Shown here piece after piece: positions 17,141 to 25,735 of a DNA stretch of 64,000 nt. Positions within the stretch are counted from its first letter, which is position 1. Each line of letters opens with the position of its first letter. The notes below the pieces were generated by a model. It saw nothing but the letters and a program-made list of their open reading frames with translations, was not told where the DNA came from and did not search any database. The translations under genes and the position numbers were made by a program. This stretch comes from Acidaminococcus sp050873445 (GTDB taxonomy: Bacteria; Bacillota; Negativicutes; Acidaminococcales; Acidaminococcaceae): the NCBI RefSeq assembly GCF_050873445.1, contig NZ_JBNMIU010000004.1:3716-67715 (forward strand), in the 5' to 3' direction.

Positions 17141-17503
17141 ATGGTTACTCTGAAAAAAGTGGCGGAAACACTGGGAGCTCAGGTGGTTTTGGGGCAGGAA
17201 TCCCTGAACCGCACGGTGAGTTCCGCCTGTGGCAGTGACATGATGAGCGATGTGCTGGCCTATGCGAAGAATGATGCAGTGCTGCTCACAGGTCTGCTCA
17301 ATGTACAGGTGGTGCGCACGGCAGATGTGAGTGATGCTGCAGCTCTGATTTTCGTCCGGGATAAGCATCCGGAAAACGATGTGCTGCTGGCGGCCCGGGA
17401 TAAGAACATACCCGTGCTGTATACCCGCTGTACCATGTTCGAAGCATGCGGCCGGCTGTATGGACTGGGTCTGCGGGGCTGTACTGCTAAGGACAGGAAA
17501 TAA
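17141..17503 (+). CDS. DRTGG-domain-like small protein
   Basis: The 120-aa protein begins MVTLKKVAETLGAQVV and resembles the free-standing DRTGG-domain proteins found next to hydrogenase-like iron-sulfur proteins in Firmicutes. It has alternating hydrophobic strands (DAVLLTGLLNVQVV; AALIFVRDKHP), a Thr-Gly pair at about residue 50, and no membrane segment. ATG 17141 is preferred over 17123 because GGAGG lies 8 nt before it. It may sense a ligand and pass the state to its partners. That role is inferred from the operon, not shown. Confidence 0.65.
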   Translation: MVTLKKVAETLGAQVVLGQESLNRTVSSACGSDMMSDVLAYAKNDAVLLTGLLNVQVVRTADVSDAAALIFVRDKHPENDVLLAARDKNIPVLYTRCTMFEACGRLYGLGLRGCTAKDRK

Positions 17504-17506
17504 GGG

Positions 17507-17923
17507 ATGGAAGAAACCTATACCGTCATCCCGGATGACTTCGAACGGGCCGGTGCGGCGTCCACATCTCTGAAAGGCACCCTGAAACAGCTGGGGCTGT
17601 CTCCGGAGCTGATTCGCCGGATTGCCATCGGTACCTATGAAGGTGAGATGAACTGCCTGATTCATGGCGGCGGCGGTACCATCCGGGCCGAACTGAGCCC
17701 TCAAGCCATCCAGGTGATTATCGAGGATAACGGTCCCGGCATCCCGGATGTGCAGAAGGCCATGCAGGAAGGATGGTCCACCGCTTCGGCTGAAATCCGG
17801 GCTATGGGTTTTGGCGCCGGCATGGGACTGCCCAATATGAAAAAGGTGTCGGACGAAATGCAGATCGCTACCCAAGTGGGGAAAGGGACGAAGGTCACTC
17901 TGACGTTCAAGCTGCCTCATTGA
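17507..17923 (+). CDS. Anti-sigma-factor-like ATP-binding protein (RsbW/SpoIIAB type)
   Basis: The 138-aa protein is a single GHKL ATPase domain. The N box is GTYEGEMNCLIHG (residues 44-56), the G1 box EDNGPGIPD (near 74-82), and the G2 box GFGAGMGLPNM (near 103-113). It has no histidine-kinase dimer domain, so it resembles the serine kinase/anti-sigma proteins RsbW and SpoIIAB. It starts 3 bp after the previous gene and 29 bp before the hydrogenase-like gene. The phosphorylation target, if any, is not encoded next to it. Confidence 0.8.
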   Translation: MEETYTVIPDDFERAGAASTSLKGTLKQLGLSPELIRRIAIGTYEGEMNCLIHGGGGTIRAELSPQAIQVIIEDNGPGIPDVQKAMQEGWSTASAEIRAMGFGAGMGLPNMKKVSDEMQIATQVGKGTKVTLTFKLPH

Positions 17924-17952
17924 GAAAGACTGCGGGAGGGAGGTGAAGCGGG

Positions 17953-19248
17953 ATGACAGAACCTTATCTGAATTCGGTGCGGGTAGACAGGGAACGCTGT
18001 ACCGGCTGCCTGATCTGTGTGAAAGAATGTCTGGTACAGGCCATCCGGGTCAGAAACGGCAAAGCGGAAATCCTGTCGGACAAATGCATCGACTGCGGAG
18101 AATGCATCCGCTGCTGCCCGGTGCGGGCCATGGAAGGCTGGGCCGATTCCCTGGATGAACTGAAGAAGTATAAGGTGAACATCGCTCTGGCCACCCCCTC
18201 TTTCTATGCCCAGTTCGATGGCAACATTGCGGCTTCAGTAATCTGGGAGGGCCTGCGGGAGCTGGGCTTTGACACTGTCTTTGATGTAGCCCTGGCCGGG
18301 GACTACGTGAGCCGGGAAATGGAAGGGTATATTGGCCGTTACAGGGGACCGTTCCCGCTGATTTCCTCAGCCTGTCCGGCAGTGCTGCGGCTGATCCAGA
18401 CCAGGTATCCGGAACTGGTGAAGCAGGTGCTGCCCATCCTGGCTCCGGCAGAGGCGGCGGCCATCTATACCCGGAGAGAGACCACCCGGCGGCTGAAAGT
18501 GGCCCCGGAGCAGGTGGGAATCTGGTTCATCTCCCCCTGCCCCTCCAAGGGAACCAACATCCATCAGTCCGTGGATGTGGCTCATACGGCTGTCACTGGC
18601 TCCTTTACCATCGCCTCCATCTATGGGCCGCTTACCAAGGCCATCAAGCATGTGCAGGAAACCCGGTATGAGGTGCCGGAGGCCATCCTGGGTTCCTCAT
18701 ACAGTCTCAGCTGGGGCAGCTGGCAGGGTGAACTGGAATCCACCGGAGTGACCGATGCCGTATGTGCCCAGGGGCCTGAGGAAGTGGATGAACTGCTGGA
18801 ACAGATCAGCATGGCAAAGCTGAACGATGTGCGGTATGCCTGCTGCTACAGCTGTGCTGGCGGCTGTGTGGGCGGACCTTGCGTGGCCGTCAACAAGTTT
18901 GTGGCCGCAAAGAATCTGCGGGTGCGGGTGGGGCGGCGCCGGAGCCGGGAAAGTCCCGACCGGCAGGAGACGATGCAGAACTGCCGGATCCTGGAGGATT
19001 TTCCTGCCTCCTGGCGTTACATCAAGCCTCTGGAACCCAGGCCCCATCCGCCTTTGGCGGAAGATTTCGGGGAGGCACTGGAAAAGATGCAGCAGCTGAA
19101 AGCCCTGGAGCAGGAATTTCCCCAGCTGGACTGCGGAGCCTGTGGTGCTCCGACCTGTAAGGCTTTTGCGGAAGATGTGGTTCGGGGACTGGGGCAGAAA
19201 GACGATTGTATCTTTCTGCGGAAAAAACAGCAAAAAAAAGAAAAATAG
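17953..19248 (+). CDS. [FeFe]-hydrogenase-like iron-sulfur protein, probable sensor
   Basis: The 431-aa protein has two 4Fe-4S motifs (Cys 16/19/22/26 and 45/48/51/55) and a reduced [FeFe]-hydrogenase core. The H-cluster motifs are altered: SSACPAV (Cys141) instead of TSCCP, SPCPSKG (Cys196), and SCAGGCVGGPC (Cys301, Cys305). A final CGACGAPTC...DDC domain (Cys 394/397/402/419) could bind another cluster. This pattern matches the putative sensory group C hydrogenases rather than H2-producing enzymes. Its neighbours are an anti-sigma-like ATPase, a DRTGG protein and a large regulator, which points to redox or H2 signalling. GGGAGGTGAAG precedes the ATG. Confidence 0.8.
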   Translation: MTEPYLNSVRVDRERCTGCLICVKECLVQAIRVRNGKAEILSDKCIDCGECIRCCPVRAMEGWADSLDELKKYKVNIALATPSFYAQFDGNIAASVIWEGLRELGFDTVFDVALAGDYVSREMEGYIGRYRGPFPLISSACPAVLRLIQTRYPELVKQVLPILAPAEAAAIYTRRETTRRLKVAPEQVGIWFISPCPSKGTNIHQSVDVAHTAVTGSFTIASIYGPLTKAIKHVQETRYEVPEAILGSSYSLSWGSWQGELESTGVTDAVCAQGPEEVDELLEQISMAKLNDVRYACCYSCAGGCVGGPCVAVNKFVAAKNLRVRVGRRRSRESPDRQETMQNCRILEDFPASWRYIKPLEPRPHPPLAEDFGEALEKMQQLKALEQEFPQLDCGACGAPTCKAFAEDVVRGLGQKDDCIFLRKKQQKKEK

Positions 19249-19322
19249 AGAGAAGGTGATAGAAAAGACAGGGAAACAGCTACTATTCCGACAATTTCAT
19301 CGGGTAAAATAGGGGTTTTCCC

Positions 19323-19351
19323 TTGCAAGTTTCATGAAATATTGCTATTAT
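19323..19351 (+). promoter_or_regulatory. Promoter of the CoA-transferase gene
   Basis: TTGCAA and TATTAT are separated by exactly 17 bp. The predicted start near 19358 gives a leader of about 70 nt before the ATG at 19429. Confidence 0.6.
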
Positions 19352-19428
19352 TTATGACGAAGATTCTAAATTTAAATATTCAGACAGAAAAGAATTGCCT
19401 GGAGAACAGGCAACAGGAGGAAAAGCAA

Positions 19429-20952
19429 ATGATCGATATTACAGATCGAGTCCATTGTGCGGCTGCGCTGAGCAAAATCATGCCTGCAGAAAAAGCAGCC
19501 GAATTCATTCAGGATGGCATGAACCTGGGTATGAGCGGTTTCACCCCGTCCGGCTATCCCAAAGCTGTGCCCCTGGCACTGGCTGCCAGAGGGAAGGAAC
19601 ATCCTTTCAAAGTGAATGTATGGACAGTGCTTGCCGGTCCTGAAGTCGATACCGAAATGGTGAAAGCCGGTATCGTAGGGAACCGGATGCCTTATCAGAC
19701 GGATAAGAACTGCCGGAATGCCATCAACAACGGCCAGATCAAATATCTGGATACCCATATCAGTACGTTCAATCAAATGGCCCGGTTCGGTTTCCTGCCG
19801 GATCACCGGGACGTGGATGTAGCTATCATCGAAGCCTGCGCTATCAAGGATCTGGGCAAGGGCAAAATCGGCATTATCCCCACCACCAGCCTGGGCGGCA
19901 GCTGCAGCTATGTGCAGAGCGCCAAGAAGGTTATCGTGGAAGTGAATACTACTCAGCCTGTGGGCCTGGAAGGGATGCACGACTGCTACGTACCGCTGGA
20001 TCCTCCTTACCGGAAGATTATCCCCATTGAAAAACCGGAAGACCGGATTGGTACCACCTATATCCCCTGCGACCTGGATAAACTGGTGGCCATCGTTCCC
20101 TGCGACATCCCTGATACCCCCAGCAAACTGGCTCCCATCAGCGACATCGCCCGGGCCATGGGTGCCAATCTGGTGGATTTCTTGAAGAATGAAGTGAAAC
20201 AGGGCCGTCTGCCCAAGAATCTGCTTCCCCTGCAATCCGGTGTAGGCTCTGTAGCCAATGCTGTGATCAACGGTCTGGTCCATTCCGATTTCGAAGATTT
20301 GACGGTATATACCGAAGTCATTCAGGATGGCATGTTCGATCTGATCGATGCCGGCAAACTACGTGTGGCTTCCGGGGCTTCCTTGACCATGTCCGCCGAA
20401 GTGCAGAAACGGTTCTACAGCAATCTGGAAAAATATAAATCCCATCTGATTCTGCGGCCTCAGGAAATCTCCAACAACCCTGAAGTGGTACGGCGCTTGG
20501 GTATTATCGGCATGAACACCGCTATCGAAGTGGACCTGTACGGCAACGTGAACTCTTCCCATATCTGCGGGACCAATCTGATGAACGGCATCGGCGGCAG
20601 CGGTGATTTCGCCCGGAACGGGTATCTGTCCATCTTCTTTGCCGAATCGGAACGGAAAGACGGCAAGATCAGTTCTGTGGTTCCCTTCTGCTCTCACATC
20701 GACAACAACGAACACGATGTGGATGTTATCGTTTCTGAACGTGGCGTAGCCGATCTGCGTGGACTGTCTCCGAAAGAAAGAGCTCCGATCATCATTGACA
20801 AGATTGCCAGCCCGCGGTATCAGCCTCTGCTGAAAGATTATTTCGAACGGGCCTGCGTTGCCTGCCATAACAGCCAGACACCCCATATCCTCAAAGAAGC
20901 CTTCTCTTTCCATGAAAGAATGTTGGAAACCGGCACCATGGAGAAAAAATAA
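19429..20952 (+). CDS. Acetyl-CoA hydrolase/transferase family CoA-transferase (succinate:acetate type)
   Basis: The 507-aa protein belongs to the Cat1/YgfH group of class I CoA-transferases, which exchange CoA between succinate or propionate and acetate. The active-site glutamate lies in NTAIEVDLYGNVNSSH, followed by the family stretch MNGIGGSGDFARNGYLSIF. ACAGGAGG precedes ATG 19429; longer in-frame starts lie within the promoter region. It has its own promoter and lies just upstream of mmdA-gcdDCB, which suggests succinyl-CoA or propionyl-CoA chemistry. Exact acids are not readable from sequence. Confidence 0.85.
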   Translation: MIDITDRVHCAAALSKIMPAEKAAEFIQDGMNLGMSGFTPSGYPKAVPLALAARGKEHPFKVNVWTVLAGPEVDTEMVKAGIVGNRMPYQTDKNCRNAINNGQIKYLDTHISTFNQMARFGFLPDHRDVDVAIIEACAIKDLGKGKIGIIPTTSLGGSCSYVQSAKKVIVEVNTTQPVGLEGMHDCYVPLDPPYRKIIPIEKPEDRIGTTYIPCDLDKLVAIVPCDIPDTPSKLAPISDIARAMGANLVDFLKNEVKQGRLPKNLLPLQSGVGSVANAVINGLVHSDFEDLTVYTEVIQDGMFDLIDAGKLRVASGASLTMSAEVQKRFYSNLEKYKSHLILRPQEISNNPEVVRRLGIIGMNTAIEVDLYGNVNSSHICGTNLMNGIGGSGDFARNGYLSIFFAESERKDGKISSVVPFCSHIDNNEHDVDVIVSERGVADLRGLSPKERAPIIIDKIASPRYQPLLKDYFERACVACHNSQTPHILKEAFSFHERMLETGTMEKK

Positions 20953-21064
20953 TTCATAGTGCCACGAAATTTTCGGAAAACAGGTGGTAACAGGCTCGAA
21001 TTTATGTTACAATTACCATGTTTTATTTTCGTTGGAACCATGAAGTCTCAGGAGGTGCATATTT

Positions 21065-22591
21065 TTGACAACAAGAGAAAAAATCGATGATATGTTTGCG
21101 CGCTACGAGAAGATCGAAGCGGGCGGCGGCGCCAAAAGAGTAGGGAAACAACACGATGCGGGTAAAATGACAGCCCGTGAACGTATAAACTCGTTCTTAG
21201 ATGAGGGAAGTTTTGTAGAACTCGATAAATTTGTGGAACATCGGTGCTCTAACTTCGGCCAGGAAAAGAAATATCTGGCCGGAGACGGGGTTGTCACCGG
21301 CTATGGTACGGTGAACGGCCGCACGGTGTTCGTGTTTGCACAGGATTTCACTGTAGAAGGTGGATCCTTGGGTGAAATGCATGCCAACAAGATCGCCAAG
21401 GTCCAGGCTATGGCTCTGAAAACCGGTGCTCCCATCGTGGGCATGGCGGATTCTGGCGGTGCCCGGATCCAGGAAGCTACTGATGCCCTGGCGGGTTTCG
21501 GCAAGATGTTCAAGCAGAACACCCTGGCTTCCGGCGTGATTCCCCAGATTTCTGCTATTATGGGACCCTGTGCCGGCGGTGCTGTATACAGCCCGGCTCT
21601 GACCGATTTCATTTACATGGTGAAGCGGAACTCCAAGATGTTCATCACCGGGCCGGAAGTGGTCAAGACCGTGACCGGCGAAGAAGTAGGCCAGGAAGAC
21701 CTGGGAGGCACGTTCACCCACTGCACCCGCAGTGGTGTGGCCGACTTTCCTGCGGAAAACGATGCAGACTGCCTGGAACAGATCCGGTACCTGCTGAGTT
21801 TTCTGCCCAGCAACAACCGGGAAAATCCGCCGGTCTATGATACCGGCGACAGTGCCTACCGGATGGATGAAGAACTGAATACCATTATCCCTGATGATTC
21901 CCAGATGCCCTATGACATGTACAAAGTCATCCGCAGCATCGTAGATAATGGGGAATATGTAGAGCCTCATCGGATGTATGCCCGGAACATCATCACCTGT
22001 CTGGCCCGTCTGGACGGCTCCACGGTGGGAATTATTGCCAATCAGCCCCGGATCATGGCCGGCTGCCTGGATATCAACGCATCTGACAAAGCCGCCCGGT
22101 TCATCCGGTTCTGTGATGCTTTTAAGATTCCTCTGATCAATATCGTGGATGTTCCCGGTTTCCTGCCGGGGACCAACCAGGAATATGGCGGCATTATCCG
22201 CCACGGTGCCAAGATGCTGTATGCCTACTGCGAAGCCACGGTGCCCAAAATCACCCTGGTTACCCGGAAAGCCTACGGCGGTGCCTATCTGGCCATGTGC
22301 GCCCAGGATCTGGGTGCGGATCATGTCATTGCCTGGCCTACGGCGGAAATCGCTGTCATGGGGCCTCAGGGAGCTGCCAAGATCATTTTCCGGCATGATC
22401 CGGATGTGGAACAGAAAACCCAGGAGTACATCACCAACTTCGCGACTCCGTACTATGCGGCGAAGCACGGGATGGTGGAAATGGTCATCGAACCCAAGAC
22501 CACCCGTCCTACGCTGATCAAAGCATTGCGTATGTTAAAATCAAAGCAGGAAGACCGGCCAACGAAAAAACACGGTAACATTCCTCTGTGA
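21065..22591 (+). CDS. mmdA: Methylmalonyl-CoA decarboxylase-type carboxyltransferase, alpha subunit
   Basis: The 508-aa protein is a biotin-dependent carboxyltransferase of the propionyl-CoA carboxylase beta/MmdA type. The acyl-CoA-binding and oxyanion-hole glycines lie in ADSGGARIQEATDAL and in GPCAGGAVYSPALTDF in the N-terminal half, and in TRKAYGGAYLAM in the second half. It would move CO2 from an acyl-CoA, probably (S)-methylmalonyl-CoA, to biotin on GcdC. The start is TTG with GGAGGTG 7 nt upstream. It heads the gcdD-gcdC-gcdB operon. GcdA (587 aa, at 40223) is a more distant paralogue. Confidence 0.9.
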   Translation: MTTREKIDDMFARYEKIEAGGGAKRVGKQHDAGKMTARERINSFLDEGSFVELDKFVEHRCSNFGQEKKYLAGDGVVTGYGTVNGRTVFVFAQDFTVEGGSLGEMHANKIAKVQAMALKTGAPIVGMADSGGARIQEATDALAGFGKMFKQNTLASGVIPQISAIMGPCAGGAVYSPALTDFIYMVKRNSKMFITGPEVVKTVTGEEVGQEDLGGTFTHCTRSGVADFPAENDADCLEQIRYLLSFLPSNNRENPPVYDTGDSAYRMDEELNTIIPDDSQMPYDMYKVIRSIVDNGEYVEPHRMYARNIITCLARLDGSTVGIIANQPRIMAGCLDINASDKAARFIRFCDAFKIPLINIVDVPGFLPGTNQEYGGIIRHGAKMLYAYCEATVPKITLVTRKAYGGAYLAMCAQDLGADHVIAWPTAEIAVMGPQGAAKIIFRHDPDVEQKTQEYITNFATPYYAAKHGMVEMVIEPKTTRPTLIKALRMLKSKQEDRPTKKHGNIPL

Positions 22592-22647
22592 TTTTGATAT
22601 AAACCATTTCAAACCATTCAGGTACAGGAAAGAGAGGTGAAACGTTC

Positions 22648-22974
22648 ATGACCAACAATCCTTGGCTGATTATGCTGATCAATATGACCATCGTATTCGG
22701 CGTGCTGATTGTTCTGGGTCTTTTGATGGTACTGATCCACGCCGTCGATCCGACGAAGAACAAGGCGAAGGGGAAAAAAAAGCCTGTTGTAGCTAAACCG
22801 GCAGCTTCGGCTGCAGCCAGCCAACGGCAGGAAGAAGAAAAAGTGGCAGCCATGGCTGCTGTCCTGGCAATGATCCAGGATGAGGACGACATGGTGGCCG
22901 CTGCACTGACGGCAGCCATTGCCGAGCACCAGAAGAAGATGGAACCGATGGCTCTGCCCCATCATTTCTTCTAA
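22648..22974 (+). CDS. gcdD: Decarboxylase sodium pump, delta subunit (OadG family)
   Basis: The 108-aa protein has one N-terminal membrane helix (about residues 7-30), then a Lys/Ala-rich linker and a C-terminal acidic and hydrophobic stretch. This is the layout of OadG/MmdD/GcdD subunits, which anchor the carboxyltransferase to the membrane. The length agrees with the known A. fermentans delta subunit. AGAGAGGTGAAACG precedes the ATG. It lies between mmdA and the biotin carrier. It is small and poorly conserved, but the position makes the call secure. Confidence 0.9.
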   Translation: MTNNPWLIMLINMTIVFGVLIVLGLLMVLIHAVDPTKNKAKGKKKPVVAKPAASAAASQRQEEEKVAAMAAVLAMIQDEDDMVAAALTAAIAEHQKKMEPMALPHHFF

Positions 22975-23048
22975 ACCATACAGATTGTTGAGGGACGATC
23001 TGTCAATCAAAATGCTTGCGTTTTACACAATTTAAGGAGGGTATTCTC

Positions 23049-23477
23049 ATGAGAAAATTCAATGTTAACGTTAACGGTACTGTTTACACTGTCGAAGTTG
23101 AAGAAGTTGGCGGCGCTGTAACCGCAGCTCCTGCTGCTCCCGCCGCTCCGGCTGCTGCTCCTGCTCCTGTAGCTGCTCCTGCTCCGGCTGCTGCTCCGGC
23201 CCCTGCTGCCGCTCCGGCTGCTGCTCCTGCTCCTGCTGCTAAACCGGCTGCTGCTGCTCCTGCTGGCGCTGTAACTGTAGAAGCTCCGATGCCCGGCAAG
23301 ATCCTGTCCGTTAACGTGAAACCCGGCGACAAAGTGGAAGCTGGTGACGTGCTGCTGATCCTGGAAGCTATGAAGATGCAGAACGAAATCATGGCTCCTG
23401 AAGATGGTACGGTTTCTGAAGTCCGCGTAAACGCTGGCGATACCGTAAGCACCGGCGACGTAATGGTAATTCTCTAA
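23049..23477 (+). CDS. gcdC: Biotin carrier subunit of the sodium pump (gamma)
   Basis: The 142-aa protein carries the covalently bound biotin that shuttles CO2 from the carboxyltransferase to the membrane subunit. The biotinylated lysine is Lys109 in EAMKMQNE. A short N-terminal beta segment (1-20) is joined to the biotinyl domain (about 74-142) by a roughly 50-residue Ala/Pro linker, encoded by tandem GCT/CCT/CCG codons, a flexible arm typical of the family. AAGGAGGG precedes ATG 23049. It is the only biotin carrier gene seen in the window and probably serves both alpha subunits. Confidence 0.95.
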   Translation: MRKFNVNVNGTVYTVEVEEVGGAVTAAPAAPAAPAAAPAPVAAPAPAAAPAPAAAPAAAPAPAAKPAAAAPAGAVTVEAPMPGKILSVNVKPGDKVEAGDVLLILEAMKMQNEIMAPEDGTVSEVRVNAGDTVSTGDVMVIL

Positions 23478-23510
23478 TACGTCTCCGTATCTAAAGGAGG
23501 ATTTTAGAAC

Positions 23511-24638
23511 ATGGATGCTTTTGTGGTAGCCCTGACTTCTGTTATCAACGACAGTGGTTTCGTGGCTTTTACCTGGGGCAATGCCGTCATGATGCTGGTA
23601 GGTTGTATCCTGCTGTATCTGGCCATTGTCAAGGGGTTCGAACCCCTGCTGCTGAGCCCGATTGCCTTTGGGTGCATTCTGGCCAACGTGCCCCGTACCG
23701 GTTTTGAAACCGATCCGGGCGTAATGCAGCTGATCCTGGGCGGGATCAAATACGAAATCTTCCCTCCGCTGATTTTCATGGGCGTAGGGGCAATGACTGA
23801 CTTCGGTCCGCTGCTTGCCAACCCGAAGACCCTGCTGTTGGGCGCTGCTGCTCAGATCGGTGTGTTCGTCGCTCTGCTGGGCGCTATGCTGCTGGGCTTC
23901 AACGTACAGGAAGCTTCCGCTATCGGCATCATCGGCGGTGCTGACGGCCCGACTTCTATTTATCTGGCTTCCAAGATGGCTCCCCATCTGTTGGGTGCCA
24001 TTGCCGTAGCTGCTTATTCCTACATGTCTCTGGTGCCACTGATCCAGCCGCCTGTGATGAAGCTGTTCACTTCCGAGAAAGAACGCCGCATCAAAATGGC
24101 TCAGCTGCGTACGGTAACTCACTTCGAAAAAGTAGTGTTCCCAATCGTTGCCACCGTTTTCATTTCCCTGCTGCTGCCCTCCGTTTGCTCTCTGATTGGG
24201 ATGCTGATGCTGGGCAACCTGTTCACCGAATCCGGCTGTATGGATCGTCTGTCTGACACGGCACAAAATGCCCTGATGAACAGCGTAACCATCATGCTGG
24301 CTACCGGTACTGGCCTGACTATGAAGGCTGAAAGCTTCCTGACCGTACAGACCATTGAAATCATCTGCCTGGGTCTGGTTGCCTTTATCGGTGGTACTGC
24401 CGGCGGTGTGCTGTTTGGTAAACTGATGAGCCTCCTGGATGGCGGCAAGACCAATCCGCTGATTGGTTCTGCTGGTGTTTCCGCTGTGCCTATGGCTGCC
24501 CGTGTGTCCCAGGTTGTGGGACAACAGGCTGACCCCGGCAACTTCCTGCTGATGCATGCTATGGGTCCGAACGTGGCCGGCGTTATCGGTACGGCTGTTG
24601 CTGCCGGTACTATGCTGGCAATGGTTGGCTCGAAATAA
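23511..24638 (+). CDS. gcdB: Sodium-translocating decarboxylase, beta subunit
   Basis: The 375-aa membrane protein decarboxylates carboxybiotin and drives sodium ions outward, coupling decarboxylation of glutaconyl-CoA to a sodium gradient. It has about nine hydrophobic segments. The conserved GGADGPTSIYLASK at about residues 142-155 includes the aspartate implicated in sodium binding in OadB/GcdB. GAAAGCFLTV-like polar stretches recur in the C-terminal half (MKAESFLTVQT). AAAGGAGG precedes the ATG. It is the last gene of the operon and is followed by a terminator. Confidence 0.95.
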   Translation: MDAFVVALTSVINDSGFVAFTWGNAVMMLVGCILLYLAIVKGFEPLLLSPIAFGCILANVPRTGFETDPGVMQLILGGIKYEIFPPLIFMGVGAMTDFGPLLANPKTLLLGAAAQIGVFVALLGAMLLGFNVQEASAIGIIGGADGPTSIYLASKMAPHLLGAIAVAAYSYMSLVPLIQPPVMKLFTSEKERRIKMAQLRTVTHFEKVVFPIVATVFISLLLPSVCSLIGMLMLGNLFTESGCMDRLSDTAQNALMNSVTIMLATGTGLTMKAESFLTVQTIEIICLGLVAFIGGTAGGVLFGKLMSLLDGGKTNPLIGSAGVSAVPMAARVSQVVGQQADPGNFLLMHAMGPNVAGVIGTAVAAGTMLAMVGSK

Positions 24639-24660
24639 TCCAACCTGTACTTGAATGGTT

Positions 24661-24695
24661 AAAAGAGCTGTTGCTTCGGCAACAGCTCTTTTTTT
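24661..24695 (+). terminator. gcdB operon terminator
   Basis: AAAAGAGCTGTTGC and GCAACAGCTCTTTTTTT form a long perfect stem around TTCG, with a T run. Confidence 0.9.
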
Positions 24696-24784
24696 ATGGA
24701 AAAACGCCTTTCTATTGGAAAAAATTTTGTTATAATAAGAGAGATATTGCTTTTCGTGATGGAAATGGAGCAAAGGAGTCAAAT

Positions 24785-25282
24785 TTGGAAGCATACAAAG
24801 AATATTCAACAGTGAGCGCCAGCCGGAAGCTGCTGCAATGGACCACATTAGGATTCATTGCTCTGTCCTGGATCTATGAGGGATACCATACCTTTGCCAT
24901 GGGTCAGTTCAGCCTGATGGGATGGGGGTATAATGTCCTTTTTGTGATTCTGTGGGCTTGGCGCTGTCTGTACCGGTACAGTTATGAACTGACGGAACAG
25001 GAAATGATCATTGAGATGACGGGCCTGGGCATACGCCGTACCCTGCGCATTCCCCTGGATCAGATGGAAAGCTTCACCAATCACTATAAGCGGAGTTTCT
25101 TTCGCAAGACCGCCATCAAAAGGTATGTTCGCCGGTATTCTTCCATTGATTCCCAGCCGGACCGGCTGCTGGTATATCGGGATAAGGGAACTCTGTGCGG
25201 ACTGCTGTTCAAATGCAGCGACCGGATGATCGACCTGCTGGCCCGGCGGTATCCCAATCAGTTTTTAGATTTTCCAGAATAA
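24785..25282 (+). CDS. Small membrane protein of unknown function (possible bPH-like domain)
   Basis: The 165-aa protein has two hydrophobic helices near the N-terminus (about 20-37 and 47-62), then a soluble domain rich in Arg and aromatic residues (RRTLRIPLDQMESFTNHYKR) that resembles bacterial PH-like domains, though weakly. The start is taken as TTG 24785, which has AAAGGAG 6 nt upstream. It begins a chain of closely spaced genes leading to maf and radC: 12 bp separate it from the next gene. Function is unknown. Confidence 0.6.
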   Translation: MEAYKEYSTVSASRKLLQWTTLGFIALSWIYEGYHTFAMGQFSLMGWGYNVLFVILWAWRCLYRYSYELTEQEMIIEMTGLGIRRTLRIPLDQMESFTNHYKRSFFRKTAIKRYVRRYSSIDSQPDRLLVYRDKGTLCGLLFKCSDRMIDLLARRYPNQFLDFPE

Positions 25283-25294
25283 AGGAGTAGAACC

Positions 25295-25732
25295 ATGAGC
25301 AACAACAGTGTGTATGTAGGTAAAGTCATCGCTGTGAACAAACAGCGTGCCAAGGTAAAGATTGAACAGCGTCCCGGGGAACAACGTCCCAAGATGCTGG
25401 ACTGCTGGAATGCCTGCGAAGCCAAGCGGGGGACCCGGGTCATCGTAGGGAAACAGACTCTGGATGAAAAGAAGGCCAAGATGATTATCTATGGAATCCC
25501 CGTGCTGACCGTTCTGGCTGGCCTGGCCTTCGGCAAGGCAATCGCCCATTTCTTTGCATCTGACAGCAGCATTGTGCTGTTGAGCAGCGTAATCGTATGG
25601 CTGGCACTGGGCCTGTACTATGCCCGGAATTTCAAGAAGAGTGTAAAGACGAAAGTGGAACAATGGACCATCACCGGTTATTTCAGTGACGGGGAAATCT
25701 ACGATGCCAAGGGGAAAAAAGTGGAGGTTTGA
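25295..25732 (+). CDS. RseC/MucC-like small membrane protein
   Basis: The 145-aa protein has an N-terminal beta-rich part with a Cys pair (DCWNACEA), then a short loop and two membrane helices (about 68-86 and 92-108), and a basic C-terminal tail. This layout resembles SoxR-reducing-system RseC proteins, which sit beside Rnf-type complexes or sigma-factor regulators in other bacteria. None of those partners is nearby, so the assignment is tentative. AAAGGAG precedes ATG 25295. Confidence 0.5.
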   Translation: MSNNSVYVGKVIAVNKQRAKVKIEQRPGEQRPKMLDCWNACEAKRGTRVIVGKQTLDEKKAKMIIYGIPVLTVLAGLAFGKAIAHFFASDSSIVLLSSVIVWLALGLYYARNFKKSVKTKVEQWTITGYFSDGEIYDAKGKKVEV

Positions 25733-25735
25733 TCC

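Noticed and set aside
23120..23270. Tandem GCT/CCT repeats that could look like a repeat array
   Set aside because: They encode the flexible Ala/Pro linker of GcdC. There are no spacers or dyad repeats as in CRISPR.
23007..24848. A 613-codon minus-strand frame with Ser/Arg-rich repeats
   Set aside because: The Ser/Arg repeats are the reverse reading of the Ala/Pro linker of the biotin carrier gene, not a real protein.
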